From: Sutterella sp.
GTDB taxonomy: Bacteria; Pseudomonadota; Gammaproteobacteria; Burkholderiales; Burkholderiaceae_F
Direction: 5' to 3'
Assembly: GCA_020025915.1 (NCBI GenBank)
Contig: JAHHRH010000007.1
Span: 1-51,406, forward strand
Length of the DNA: 51,406 bases
Below the pieces are notes generated by a model. The model searched no databases, was not told the origin of the DNA, and saw only the letters and a program-made list of their open reading frames with translations. Position numbers and translations under genes: made by a program. This document shows positions 45,050 to 51,406 of this stretch, in pieces (position 1 is the stretch's first letter; each line of letters starts with the position of its first letter).

Positions 45050-46447
45050 ATGGCCCCACGATCTCCTAAGACCAAAACTGAATTTGTATGTACGGAATGC
45101 GGCGGTACGACGCCAAAGTGGCAAGGACAATGTCCGCATTGCCGTGCTTGGAATACGCTTCAAGAATTTAAAGTTAGCCAAGGCGTCTCTGCGCGCTATG
45201 GCTCTTCAGCACCTCGTCCTGTTGGTGGCTTCGTCGATACGTCGGGGTCGCTTCAAGACTTGGCCGATGTCACGATCGAGGAAATTCCTCGTACCGTCAC
45301 GGGATTGGGTGAATTTGACCGTGTGATGGGTGGTGGCCTTGTCAAAGGATGTGTTGCCTTGATCGGTGGTGACCCAGGTATCGGTAAATCGACCTTGTTG
45401 CTTCAAGTGATGACACGATTGGTGGGACTGGGGCATTCGGCTCTTTATGTGTCGGGTGAAGAAAGTCCAACGCAAATCGCATTACGAGCGCAGCGCCTTC
45501 AGCTTGAACCCCGTGGTTTGACGCTGATGAGCGAAATTGAACTCGAACATATTGAAAATGTGATTTCAAATCGTAAACCTGAATTTGTCGTGATTGACTC
45601 GATTCAGACGATTTTTTCGAGTGCGCTTGATAGTGCGCCAGGCTCAGTTTCTCAGGTTCGAGAGTGCGCTGCGCGTCTCACACGTATGGCCAAAACGTGC
45701 GGGACGACCCTCATTTTTGTAGGGCATGTCACGAAAGATGGGGCGCTCGCTGGGCCTCGTATTTTGGAACACATTGTTGACACGGTGCTTTATTTTGAAG
45801 GCGATCAGCATTCGAATTTCCGTTTGGTGCGCGCTTTTAAAAACCGTTTTGGTGCCGTGAACGAGTTGGGAGTTTTTGCGATGACCGACCACGGTCTTCG
45901 TGGTGTGACGAACCCGTCAGCAATCTTCTTATCTGAATATAAGTCCAATATTCCGGGCTCTACGGTTTTGGTGACGCAAGAAGGTACGCGCCCCTTATTG
46001 GTTGAAATTCAGGCGTTAGTGGATACATCACACTTGCCAACACCGCGCCGTTTGGCTTTGGGGGTTGATTCGCAGCGCCTCGCAATGCTTTTAGCAGTCT
46101 TACACCGTCATGCTGGCGTTGGTTGCTTTGACCAAGACGTTTTTGTGAATGCTGTGGGTGGTGTGAAGATTTCTGAACCTGCCGCAGACTTGGCGCTTTT
46201 GTGTGCCATTTATTCGAGTATTCGCAACCGTCCGCTTCAACACGGTGTGGTCGTTTTTGGAGAAGTTGGCTTGGCTGGTGAAATTCGTCCTGCGCCACGC
46301 GGTCAAGAACGTCTTCGTGAAGCAGCTAAACTAGGGTTTGCCAAAGCCGTGATCCCGAGAGCTAATGCGCCACGTACGCCGATCGAAGGTCTTGAGATTA
46401 TTGCGGTCGATCGACTTTCAGATGCTTTAGCGGAAGCCGTACCTTAA
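45050..46447 (+). CDS. radA: DNA repair protein RadA
   Basis: DnaB-like branch-migration helicase acting in recombination. 465 residues. N-terminal C4 zinc finger CTECGGTTPKWQGQCPHC (14-31), Walker A GGDPGIGKST near 107-116, the RadA motif KNRFG near 266-270 and the C-terminal Lon-like domain (GGVKISEPAADLALLCAI and PLQHGVVVFGEVGLAGEIRP). Start ATG 45050, 10 bp after alr, so one transcript is likely. Confidence 0.96.
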   Translation: MAPRSPKTKTEFVCTECGGTTPKWQGQCPHCRAWNTLQEFKVSQGVSARYGSSAPRPVGGFVDTSGSLQDLADVTIEEIPRTVTGLGEFDRVMGGGLVKGCVALIGGDPGIGKSTLLLQVMTRLVGLGHSALYVSGEESPTQIALRAQRLQLEPRGLTLMSEIELEHIENVISNRKPEFVVIDSIQTIFSSALDSAPGSVSQVRECAARLTRMAKTCGTTLIFVGHVTKDGALAGPRILEHIVDTVLYFEGDQHSNFRLVRAFKNRFGAVNELGVFAMTDHGLRGVTNPSAIFLSEYKSNIPGSTVLVTQEGTRPLLVEIQALVDTSHLPTPRRLALGVDSQRLAMLLAVLHRHAGVGCFDQDVFVNAVGGVKISEPAADLALLCAIYSSIRNRPLQHGVVVFGEVGLAGEIRPAPRGQERLREAAKLGFAKAVIPRANAPRTPIEGLEIIAVDRLSDALAEAVP

Positions 46448-46560
46448 TTCTAAAGAACTAAAGCAGAACGACTCTCATTTGCGTAGAATACACAGTACTT
46501 ACGACGCGCAGATGCCGGTGACTTTTTCACTTGCCGCCGTCTTTATTAGGATTTAATCAA

Positions 46561-47241
46561 ATGACGACCTTTACCAAGCTCCTGCCGCCTGAAGCGGCAC
46601 CTGCCCAGCCCCTTCTCGAACGCGCCAAGCAGCTCGTGATCACGTCTGAAGAACGTATGACCTGGGGTGATGCTTTTGAAACAGCTGAAGGCACGATTGC
46701 TGTTGCTGTTGAAGAAAAGCGTCCGTTGATGGTTAATGACGTCTTCGTTGACGACGAAGGCCAGTTCTGGGTTGTTCGTCCGGCCGTTGAAAAGGTTCTT
46801 CATGTCAAAGGTGACCTTCGCACCATGCAGGAAGCTGTAGGTGCTTTGATCAACCGTGGTGTTGAAGTGGCTGAAGCGCCGGAAGGTTTTGCTGTGCTGC
46901 CGCTTCCGAATATTGCCAAGATGCTCGGCATGATCGGTCTTGAAGTGACCGAAGTGGAAGAAGCCTTTGAACCAGTTCGTATCCAGCGTCATGCCGGTGG
47001 CTGTGGTTGTGGCTGTGGCTGCGGTTGTGGCGACCACCATCACGAAGACGAAGGTTCCTGTGGTTGCGGTTGTGGCTGTGGTGACGACCATCATCACCAT
47101 GATGAAGGTTCTTGCGGTTGCGGCTGTGGCGACCATCACCACCATCATCATGAAGAAAGTTGCGGTTGTGGTTGCGGTGCTGAAGAGCATCATCACCATC
47201 ACCACGAAGAATCTTCTTGTGGTTGTGGTTGCAAGCACTAA
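46561..47241 (+). CDS. UreE-like protein with repeated Cys-Gly / poly-His metal-binding tail
   Basis: 226 residues. The first 147 look like the two-domain UreE nickel chaperone: a beta-rich domain (RAKQLVITSEERMTWGDAF, then VFVDDEGQFWVVRPAVEKVLHV) and a ferredoxin-like domain ending IAKMLGMIGLEVTEVEEAFEP. The UreE HLGNRH motif is replaced by ALINRGV, so the usual core metal site is changed. Residues 148-226 form five modules: (CG)5-D-H3, (CG)4-DD-H4, (CG)3-D-H6, (CG)3-AEE-H6, (CG)2-C-K-H, the first four linked by short acidic/Ser spacers; 18 Cys and 20 His in 79 residues. This would bind many Ni, Zn or Cu ions. No urease gene is nearby. ATG 46561 is chosen because the UreE-like homology begins just after it. 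Confidence 0.8.
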   Translation: MTTFTKLLPPEAAPAQPLLERAKQLVITSEERMTWGDAFETAEGTIAVAVEEKRPLMVNDVFVDDEGQFWVVRPAVEKVLHVKGDLRTMQEAVGALINRGVEVAEAPEGFAVLPLPNIAKMLGMIGLEVTEVEEAFEPVRIQRHAGGCGCGCGCGCGDHHHEDEGSCGCGCGCGDDHHHHDEGSCGCGCGDHHHHHHEESCGCGCGAEEHHHHHHEESSCGCGCKH

Positions 47242-47283
47242 GCGACGTTTGTCGTTCGCTCGTTGAGCGAAAGCCCAAAAATC

Positions 47284-47320
47284 AAGGTCTGAAATCGAGT
47301 GGTTCTCGACCTTAATTTTT
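47284..47320 (+). terminator. Terminator after the UreE-like gene
   Basis: AAGGTC / GACCTT (47284-47289 and 47308-47313) with an inner TCGAG / CTCGA stem, followed by AATTTTT. Confidence 0.65.
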
Positions 47321-47341
47321 AAAGGTGTTAACCTAAACTCC

Positions 47342-47366
47342 CGGGCTAGTTTCATAAGCTAGCCCG
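47342..47366. repeat. Strong hairpin CGGGCTAG / CTAGCCCG
   Basis: 8-bp perfect arms (11 bp with one G-U pair), short loop, no T-run. It marks the last base-paired structure before the accessory region. Confidence 0.55.
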
Positions 47367-47673
47367 ATAAACACCTCCCGGCATAATGGCTACCAAAAGC
47401 TACGTGGTGGGATTTTTATTTCGAAAGATAGATGTTGCAATTAAGTACACCAAGAGTCGATCGCGGTAGGATCGTTCAGTTACTCGCAAACCTCATCCAT
47501 CAATTGCATGCTTAAGCTGATCAAAGCCTTGTTCGATGCACCCACGCATTTTGTAAAACCTGTGTAGGCTTGCTCTGCACAACTAAAGCAATCGCTTTTT
47601 AGTACGAAAAAGCCAGCGCGAGCGAAGTAATGCAAAACCTTCTTCTCCAGTATCACCTAATGCATGACGGGCT
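47367..47673. other. Non-coding start of the accessory region
   Basis: About 300 bp. A 27-codon plus-strand frame 47386-47469 begins MATKSYVVGFLFRKID, which faintly resembles the N-terminus of an IS1634-type transposase, but it is too short to call. Otherwise nothing recognised. Confidence 0.3.
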
Positions 47674-48216
47674 TCACATTATGTTTGCTGTCAGTGTGCG
47701 AAACCTTCTTACAGTGTGCGGAACCTTCTTAATGAACGGTTTGACGGCTCGCTTGAGATTATCGTCTACTTTCTGTCCATTATTTAAAGCATCAATTACC
47801 TTGGCAATTTTGACATTGAGTTCTTTACTGGCTTCGACATCGACTGCTGAATCATAGTAGTAATGCACATGAACGGTTTTCTCGATCTTCCCATCAATCC
47901 AATTCTCTGTTTCTGTCTGAGCTCCCAAGTCTATGCTAGACTGCCAAACTGTCGGCAATGACATAAATTGCGAGTGTTCAACAATCCATTTTTCTAAAAT
48001 TGAACCCTTAGCAATTGGAAAGGCGCTTAAGAAGTGAGCGCCTTCCTTAAGAACGTCGTTAATTCCCGCATTTGATGGATACCCTCTATTTGTGACCAAG
48101 ATGATTTCCTGCATGGAAAATCCAGCTTGAGCCATTTTTTCTTCATTATTACTCCTCACTGCTGCCCAAGAAGCGCGAAATTTGAAAAATGACGCGTATG
48201 CAAGAGGTCTTTTCAA
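47674..48216 (-). pseudogene. IS1634-like transposase fragment
   Basis: 180 codons are open, but only part of a transposase is present: EIILVTNRGYPSNAGINDVLKEGAHFLSAFP (residues 37-67) is the DDE-region signature of the IS1634 group (usually TDRGYPS; here TNRGYPS, so the catalytic Asp is also lost), followed by SILEKWI and a helical C-part. The N-terminal DNA-binding half and the C-terminal end are missing, and the first 25 residues do not match. No terminal repeats were found for it. Decayed remnant next to another IS. Confidence 0.6.
47692..47731. repeat. Two tandem 20-bp units in the transposase remnant
   Basis: CAGTGTGCGAAACCTTCTTA at 47692-47711 is followed directly by the same unit with one change (A to G) at 47712-47731. 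A recent local duplication in decaying sequence. Confidence 0.7.
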
Positions 48217-48246
48217 ACGTTAGAACCGTTTTTGCGATTTGACCTC

Positions 48247-49420
48247 TCAAAATTTCAGGGCTTCTTGGGGAGGTCCCAAAGTGCTTTCTTCGTCTGCATA
48301 AGAACAAAGATCTGGTCGACTAAGCCATTCTGTCAGGTCTTTCATTGTCATGAGGTTCAATCGAATGCACTTGACGAGGTTTGAGAAGTTCCATGGGTAC
48401 TTTGAACATTTTTGTAGATACATCTGCAGTAAGACGGTTATGGCAGCTGTCCAAATTTGAACAAGTACGGCATTTTCCGTGGTTCCCACGAAACTCAGAA
48501 TTTTCAGGTTCTGCTTCATGCGTTTGAAGAGGAGTTCAATCTGCCATCGGTCTTTGTATAGCTTGGCAACCTGCTCCGCCGTGATATCGTCACTGGCGTT
48601 AGTGAGAAAGACGAACCAACGATCGTCCTCCTTGGAATACCATTTTACAGCTCTGAATTCATTATCTTTCCCTACCTTATTTATGGCTGTGACAGAGGTG
48701 AATTGAATCTTAAAATCACCGTAGTTTGTGTCAATGACACCTTGTCCAGTGCGCTTAAATTGCCAGTTAGTTTTCAAGCCTGTAACGTACACAACGCCTT
48801 TTGCATCAAGTGCTTTGAACAGTCCAAAATCGCAATAACCTCGATCCATGACTAAGATACAATGAGGAGGCACTCGCTGAAGCACTTTATCTTTGGCCGA
48901 TTTTTCATCATTAACTTTGGCGTTAGTTATGACCATGAATTCGGGTAGCAATGTGTCATTGTTCAGCAGTGTATGAACCTTGACACCACCCTTTGCACGA
49001 CGGTAATAAGCCCATGGAAATTGGCTTAAACACAAAGAAATTTTGGTGTAGTCTAACGAAAGAACGGTCTTATCGAAATCCGCACCAATGCCTCGTAAAG
49101 GACTGTTAAAGAGTTGTTTTTTAAGACAGTAGTACAGGTCTTCAAAGACCTTATAAGTGCGTTTTTCGTAACGTTGAGCTAGCCATTGGCCGGGCGTTAA
49201 TGTGTTGTAAGCGGCGGACACCAGAGTGTAACCCAATCTCTATTTCACGAAGCGATTCAGCACCGCTAAATTGACACTAAAGCAGGGCAATAAGCAGATT
49301 CCAAGCCGTAAACCTTTTACTAAAACGATCTGCTTGGTGTGTTTGAATAATATTGTTAAATTCAAGTCGCGGGATAGGCTTTATAATTTGCGCAAAGAAG
49401 GAGATTGTTTGAATCTTCAT
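48247..49420 (-). pseudogene. IS4-family transposase, inactivated
   Basis: N-terminal part starts at ATG 49420 (MKIQTISFFAQIIKPIPRLE), a DUF4372-type domain. It is cut by an in-frame TAG at 49277-49279, goes on as CQFSGAESLREIEIGLHSG, and is frameshifted near 49165-49185, where YANEKRTY-type sequence is lost. The rest is open to 48247: ALDSTT-equivalent SLDYTKISLCLSQFPWAYYRRAKGGVKVHTLL (first Asp), VMDRGYCDFGLF (second Asp), and YKDRWQIELLFKRMKQNLKIL, the IS4 Y-R-E-K signature with the catalytic Glu. Catalytic residues remain but the gene has at least two lesions. I could not find matching terminal repeats around it. Confidence 0.8.
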
Positions 49421-49425
49421 CTTGG

Positions 49426-49485
49426 ATGGCCTCAGGTTTGATATTTTTTAATGCAACTTAACTATAAATCTGAGGCCATTTTTTT
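49426..49485 (+). terminator. Inverted repeat with T-run upstream of the IS4 remnant
   Basis: ATGGCCTCAGGTTT (49426-49439) and AAATCTGAGGCCAT (49466-49479) pair over 14 positions with one G-T, followed by TTTTTTT. Read on the plus strand it would stop transcription crossing the IS. It may be the IS leader or end structure. Confidence 0.6.
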
Positions 49486-49511
49486 ATTACCTGTTTTACA
49501 CCTACTGAGCA

Positions 49512-49568
49512 CTACCTAGCTTTCCAAAAACCGACCTGAGAATGGTTCTTGGACAGCAGTGATTCAGG
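49512..49568. repeat. Left arm of the inverted repeat bounding the DarT1-NADAR pair
   Basis: Begins CTACCTAGCT. Its reverse complement aligns with 51003-51060 over about 57 positions, roughly four of five identical, with two one-base gaps. Best blocks: AGCTAGGTAG, CCATTCTCA and TGTCC. See the matching right arm. Confidence 0.65.
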
Positions 49569-49695
49569 CTAATTCATACCAAGTCAGGACAAAATGTACA
49601 TCCAGACTCTTTGACTTCCGTTCCTCAAGGTGTTCCGCTGTCATCGGACCTTCATAGCTGTTGAAATCAGACCACAAGATTTGCTGAATAACCAT
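49564..49695 (-). other. Short minus-strand frame, 43 codons, unassigned
   Basis: MVIQQILWSDFNSYEGPMTA... ending WYELA with its stop inside the left inverted-repeat arm. It reads like natural protein sequence but has no clear Shine-Dalgarno sequence and I do not recognise it; probably the remnant of a longer gene. Not claimed as a functional gene. Confidence 0.25.
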
Positions 49696-49739
49696 TCAAA
49701 CTAGACCGTATTTAGAAAATCAATATGCAGAGTATGGCT

Positions 49740-49769
49740 GAATTGAATTGAATTGCATTGAATTGAGTT
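49740..49769 (+). repeat. Six tandem 5-bp units (GAATT type) before darT1
   Basis: GAATT x3, GCATT, GAATT, GAGTT in perfect 5-bp register. Each junction makes a TTGAAT-like -35 hexamer. TTGAAT at 49748-49753, 17 bp and TTTTAT at 49771-49776 is a possible promoter for the toxin gene. Copy number could vary by slippage. Confidence 0.6.
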
Positions 49770-49803
49770 ATTTTATCGCGGACAAATGTAAAAAAGGAGA
49801 TTT

Positions 49804-50355
49804 ATGGTAAACCTATACAACCAAAGACAATTAAAAATATTAAGATTCATTCAAGAAAACAACATAAAATATCTCTACCACTTCACAGCAATAGGCAATC
49901 TAGAATCTATCAAGGAAATTGGGTTCCTTTTATCATTTAAGGAATGCAAAACAAGAGGTATAGTCCCTATCGGCGGAGGAAACGAACTATCCAAGCAAAT
50001 AGACAATCAAAGAGGTCTAGATGATTATGTCCGTTTGTCGTTTTGTAGCGATCACCCAATGCGTTGGCATTTAAAATCAAACGGCATACCAACGATATTA
50101 ATTGCATACAAGCCAAAGGTTCTGCTACTCCCTGGTGTTTTAGTATCCGATATTAACGCCATAGATAGTAAAGCTGAGATAGCGGAAGCTTATAAAGGTC
50201 TGCTGAACGTAAAAATAGATGCAATCCATCGAACCTATGTCAGAAATACAGATCCTGATTTCAAATATCATCAAGCAGAGATCTTGGTTCCACACTCGCT
50301 GGACAACGATTATGCTTTCGGAATAATCAATGAGGCACCCGGTAAATGGCAGTAA
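49804..50355 (+). CDS. darT: DarT1-type DNA ADP-ribosyltransferase toxin (DUF4433)
   Basis: Toxin that ADP-ribosylates bases in single-stranded DNA; the DarT1 group modifies guanine, DarT2 thymine. 183 residues. Fold markers in order: LYHFTAIGNLESIKEIGFL at 24-42 (NAD-binding His26), DDYVRLSFCSDHPM at 73-86 (Arg77; the short form of the DarT NAD-binding stretch), and YHQAEILVPH at 155-164 with the catalytic Glu159. AGGAG lies 5-6 nt before ATG 49804. AT-rich with many ATA, AGA and AAA codons, unlike the core genes, so acquired. The next gene overlaps by 10 bp. The DarT1 rather than DarT2 call rests on the partner and on the RLSFC variant. Confidence 0.85.
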   Translation: MVNLYNQRQLKILRFIQENNIKYLYHFTAIGNLESIKEIGFLLSFKECKTRGIVPIGGGNELSKQIDNQRGLDDYVRLSFCSDHPMRWHLKSNGIPTILIAYKPKVLLLPGVLVSDINAIDSKAEIAEAYKGLLNVKIDAIHRTYVRNTDPDFKYHQAEILVPHSLDNDYAFGIINEAPGKWQ

Positions 50356-51008
50356 GACCTTTTTTTGTTGCAACAACACCTGAGAAAGGGATCTGGAACG
50401 AATTTAATGCTGAGTTTAAATTCTTCCCTGGACTTTCTGTCAGTCAAAAGCGGAAAAATGTATGTGCAATGCACGAATCGATTTTGCGAAACAAACCAGA
50501 TCTTAGAATTCTTGAAGTATCAAGCAAATCCGAAGACCCGCTAGGACGTGCACTTAGCGCCTTCAATCTTCGTTGGAATTCTAAAGCACGCAACATTCCG
50601 ATTGAATGCATTTTTCAATCATCAAAGGTTTTCGAAAACGGTGGGCCTTATCGTGACTTACTGTCGGCCACACCAATATCAGCTAAACGAGATCCTCGTT
50701 TGCAATCATCAGGTAGGCTTATTCATTTTCAAACGAAATTCGAAACATGGCCATTAATTCCGACAACGAGCTTTTATGACTTCATATATCTATCAGCACT
50801 TCGGTCAAACCCAGATATCGCACAGCTCGTGTTGATGTTTGATACATTCACCGATATTGAATTCAACCCCAAGAAATCTCTCAACTGCCAAGCACGGAGC
50901 GTCGCTATTTTTGTATCTCTTTCTAAAGCAAAATTACTAGATTACTACCTTACTTCTCAGAAAATCTTCCTAACTTTATACAACAACAGCAATCTTCTAT
51001 TCAGTTGA
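50346..51008 (+). CDS. NADAR-family ADP-ribosylguanine glycohydrolase, DarT1 antitoxin (DUF6977-like)
   Basis: Antitoxin that would remove ADP-ribose from guanine in DNA and so reverse the DarT1 mark. 220 residues. Family stretches from memory of the DarT1-associated NADAR group: FKFFPGLSVSQKRKNV (25-39), ILEVSSKSEDPLGRALSAFNL (55-75), IECIFQSSKVFENGGPYRDLL (86-106, equivalent to the NADAR E-x-x-FQ-x-K core), AKRDPRLQSSGRLIHF (113-128), TSFYDFIYLSAL (141-152) and DTFTDIEFNPKKSLNCQARSVA (166-187). Start ATG 50346 overlaps the darT stop by 10 bp, a typical toxin-antitoxin coupling. Toxin first, antitoxin second. No macro-domain (DarG) is present. Confidence 0.8.
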   Translation: MAVRPFFVATTPEKGIWNEFNAEFKFFPGLSVSQKRKNVCAMHESILRNKPDLRILEVSSKSEDPLGRALSAFNLRWNSKARNIPIECIFQSSKVFENGGPYRDLLSATPISAKRDPRLQSSGRLIHFQTKFETWPLIPTTSFYDFIYLSALRSNPDIAQLVLMFDTFTDIEFNPKKSLNCQARSVAIFVSLSKAKLLDYYLTSQKIFLTLYNNSNLLFS

Positions 51009-51119
51009 ATTCACGGTTGTCCCAAACCCATTCTCAATCATTTTATGGACAGCTAGGTAGCAAACAGCTGATAAAAATATTTTGAGCCCTCGTGCATAAG
51101 GATGAGTAAAAAAATACAT
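50997..51119 (-). CDS. Small convergent ORF, 40 residues, unknown
   Basis: MYFFTHPYARGLKIFLSAVC... with a textbook AAGGAG 6 nt before ATG 51119. One hydrophobic segment (GLKIFLSAVCYLAV) suggests a small membrane peptide. It runs against the antitoxin gene and overlaps its last 12 bp. Its second half is encoded by the right inverted-repeat arm, and the left arm carries a related but interrupted coding stretch, so a parental gene may have been split or copied. I do not recognise it. Confidence 0.4.
   Translation of the reverse strand: MYFFTHPYARGLKIFLSAVCYLAVHKMIENGFGTTVNSTE
51003..51060. repeat. Right arm of the inverted repeat bounding the DarT1-NADAR pair
   Basis: Ends AGCTAGGTAG. Matches the reverse complement of 49512-49568. 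It includes the antitoxin stop codon (TGA 51006-51008), so the coding region runs right up to the arm. Confidence 0.65.
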
Positions 51120-51156
51120 GGTCAGCTCCTTGTTCGCAAAGGTCGATCAAATTCTT

Positions 51157-51198
51157 CAGGGCGCAAGCCCCTAGGCGCTCAGTATTGAGCGCCTTTTT
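51157..51198 (+). terminator. Terminator after the toxin-antitoxin pair
   Basis: AGGCGCTC / GAGCGCCT (51173-51194), 8 bp perfect with a 6-nt loop, followed by TTTT. A smaller hairpin GGGC-GCAA-GCCC with a GNRA-type loop (51159-51170) lies just before it. On the minus strand the same hairpins sit in the leader of the small ORF. Confidence 0.75.
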
Positions 51199-51406
51199 CC
51201 AATCAGCGCGCCCAAAGCCGCGCACCATTACTAAGAGACAAAGTCAAAACGCTTAAAGACGAAAAGACTCTGGCATGTGTATGACGCTGTCTAATGCAGC
51301 ATCATTGAATACATCCATCTTGATGTAAAAGCGCGTTTCCGTTAGCTCGAATAGCTCTATTTGTCAAAATATCTTTCCAGGAGTTAAATGCACAAAAGGA
51401 AAGATA
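51199..51406. other. Right edge, nothing assigned
   Basis: About 200 bp. A minus-strand frame ending near 51256 (ELTETRFYIKMDVFNDAALDSVIHMPESFRL) reads like a protein C-terminus but is stopped upstream near 51364. Not supported as a gene. Confidence 0.3.

Noticed and set aside
46990..47235. Repetitive DNA as a possible CRISPR or VNTR array
   Set aside because: The repetition comes from Cys-Gly and His codons, units are not of constant length and there are no spacers.
46561..47241. Part of a urease operon
   Set aside because: No ureABC, ureF, ureG or ureD homologue lies in the window; neighbours are radA and IS remnants.
46546..47355. Minus-strand and frame-shifted open frames over the Cys/His tail gene
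   Set aside because: Low-complexity translations (poly-Thr/Met/Val) of the repetitive tail. The plus-strand frame has a clear globular UreE-like part.
49804..51008. DarTG2 system with macro-domain antitoxin
   Set aside because: The second protein has no macro-domain glycine-rich loop and matches the NADAR-like pattern instead.
49512..51060. Target-site duplication next to the inverted repeats
   Set aside because: The bases outside the two arms (GAGCA on the left, CAAAC on the right) do not match, so no duplication is claimed.

Overview
The window reads as chromosome of a betaproteobacterium, most likely a gut member of the Sutterellaceae (Burkholderiales). This is an inference from gene content and order (pyrG-kdsA-eno-ftsB; lplT divergent from alr-radA; an RNase E with a long basic/acidic tail; a periplasmic formate dehydrogenase and a secreted flavin reductase), from moderate GC and from the style of the proteins. 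No rRNA, tRNA or CRISPR array was found.

Layout. 1-1115: AT-rich, AbiL/RloA-like AAA ATPase on the minus strand, running off the left edge and broken by a one-base frameshift. 1302-3942: MATE efflux pump and periplasmic L-asparaginase (minus). 4552-11682: argG, a CDF metal exporter, pyrG, kdsA, eno and ftsB (plus), with intrinsic terminators after argG, the CDF gene, pyrG and ftsB. 11736-12644: hslO (minus). 12959-18365: PHP phosphoesterase (Rnm-like), site-2 protease, methyltransferase, bamC, two DUF805 membrane proteins and a SlyD-like isomerase. 18450-23909: EamA transporter, gluQRS and rne (minus). A gap of about 1.2 kb separates rne from the divergent rluC-HAD pair. 26880-31562: sbcDC (minus). 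31658-40533: a respiratory block with a secreted FAD reductase divergent from fdnGHI-fdhE-fdhD. 40832-46447: SDF-family symporter, lplT, alr, radA. 46561-47241: a UreE-like protein with a repetitive Cys-Gly/His metal-binding tail.

47380-51406 is an accessory patch: two decayed transposase remnants (IS1634-like and IS4), then an AT-rich two-gene module that I read as a DarT1-NADAR toxin-antitoxin pair (DNA ADP-ribosyltransferase toxin with a NADAR-fold ADP-ribosylguanine hydrolase antitoxin). The pair lies between imperfect inverted copies of a sequence of about 57 bp and has a GAATT-type 5-bp tandem repeat in its promoter region. A tiny convergent ORF with a strong Shine-Dalgarno sequence starts in the right-hand copy.

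How it fits together. The formate dehydrogenase would feed electrons from formate into the quinone pool in the periplasm, and the divergently encoded secreted flavin reductase may be an electron sink. Asparaginase and the dicarboxylate/amino-acid symporter suggest amino-acid and organic-acid based metabolism. The strongest leads for something new are the repeat-bounded DarT1-NADAR cassette, the UreE-derived modular Cys/His protein, the LVQV(H/E)T repeats in the RNase E tail, and several perfect palindromes in divergent intergenic regions (fdn/reductase and lplT/alr).
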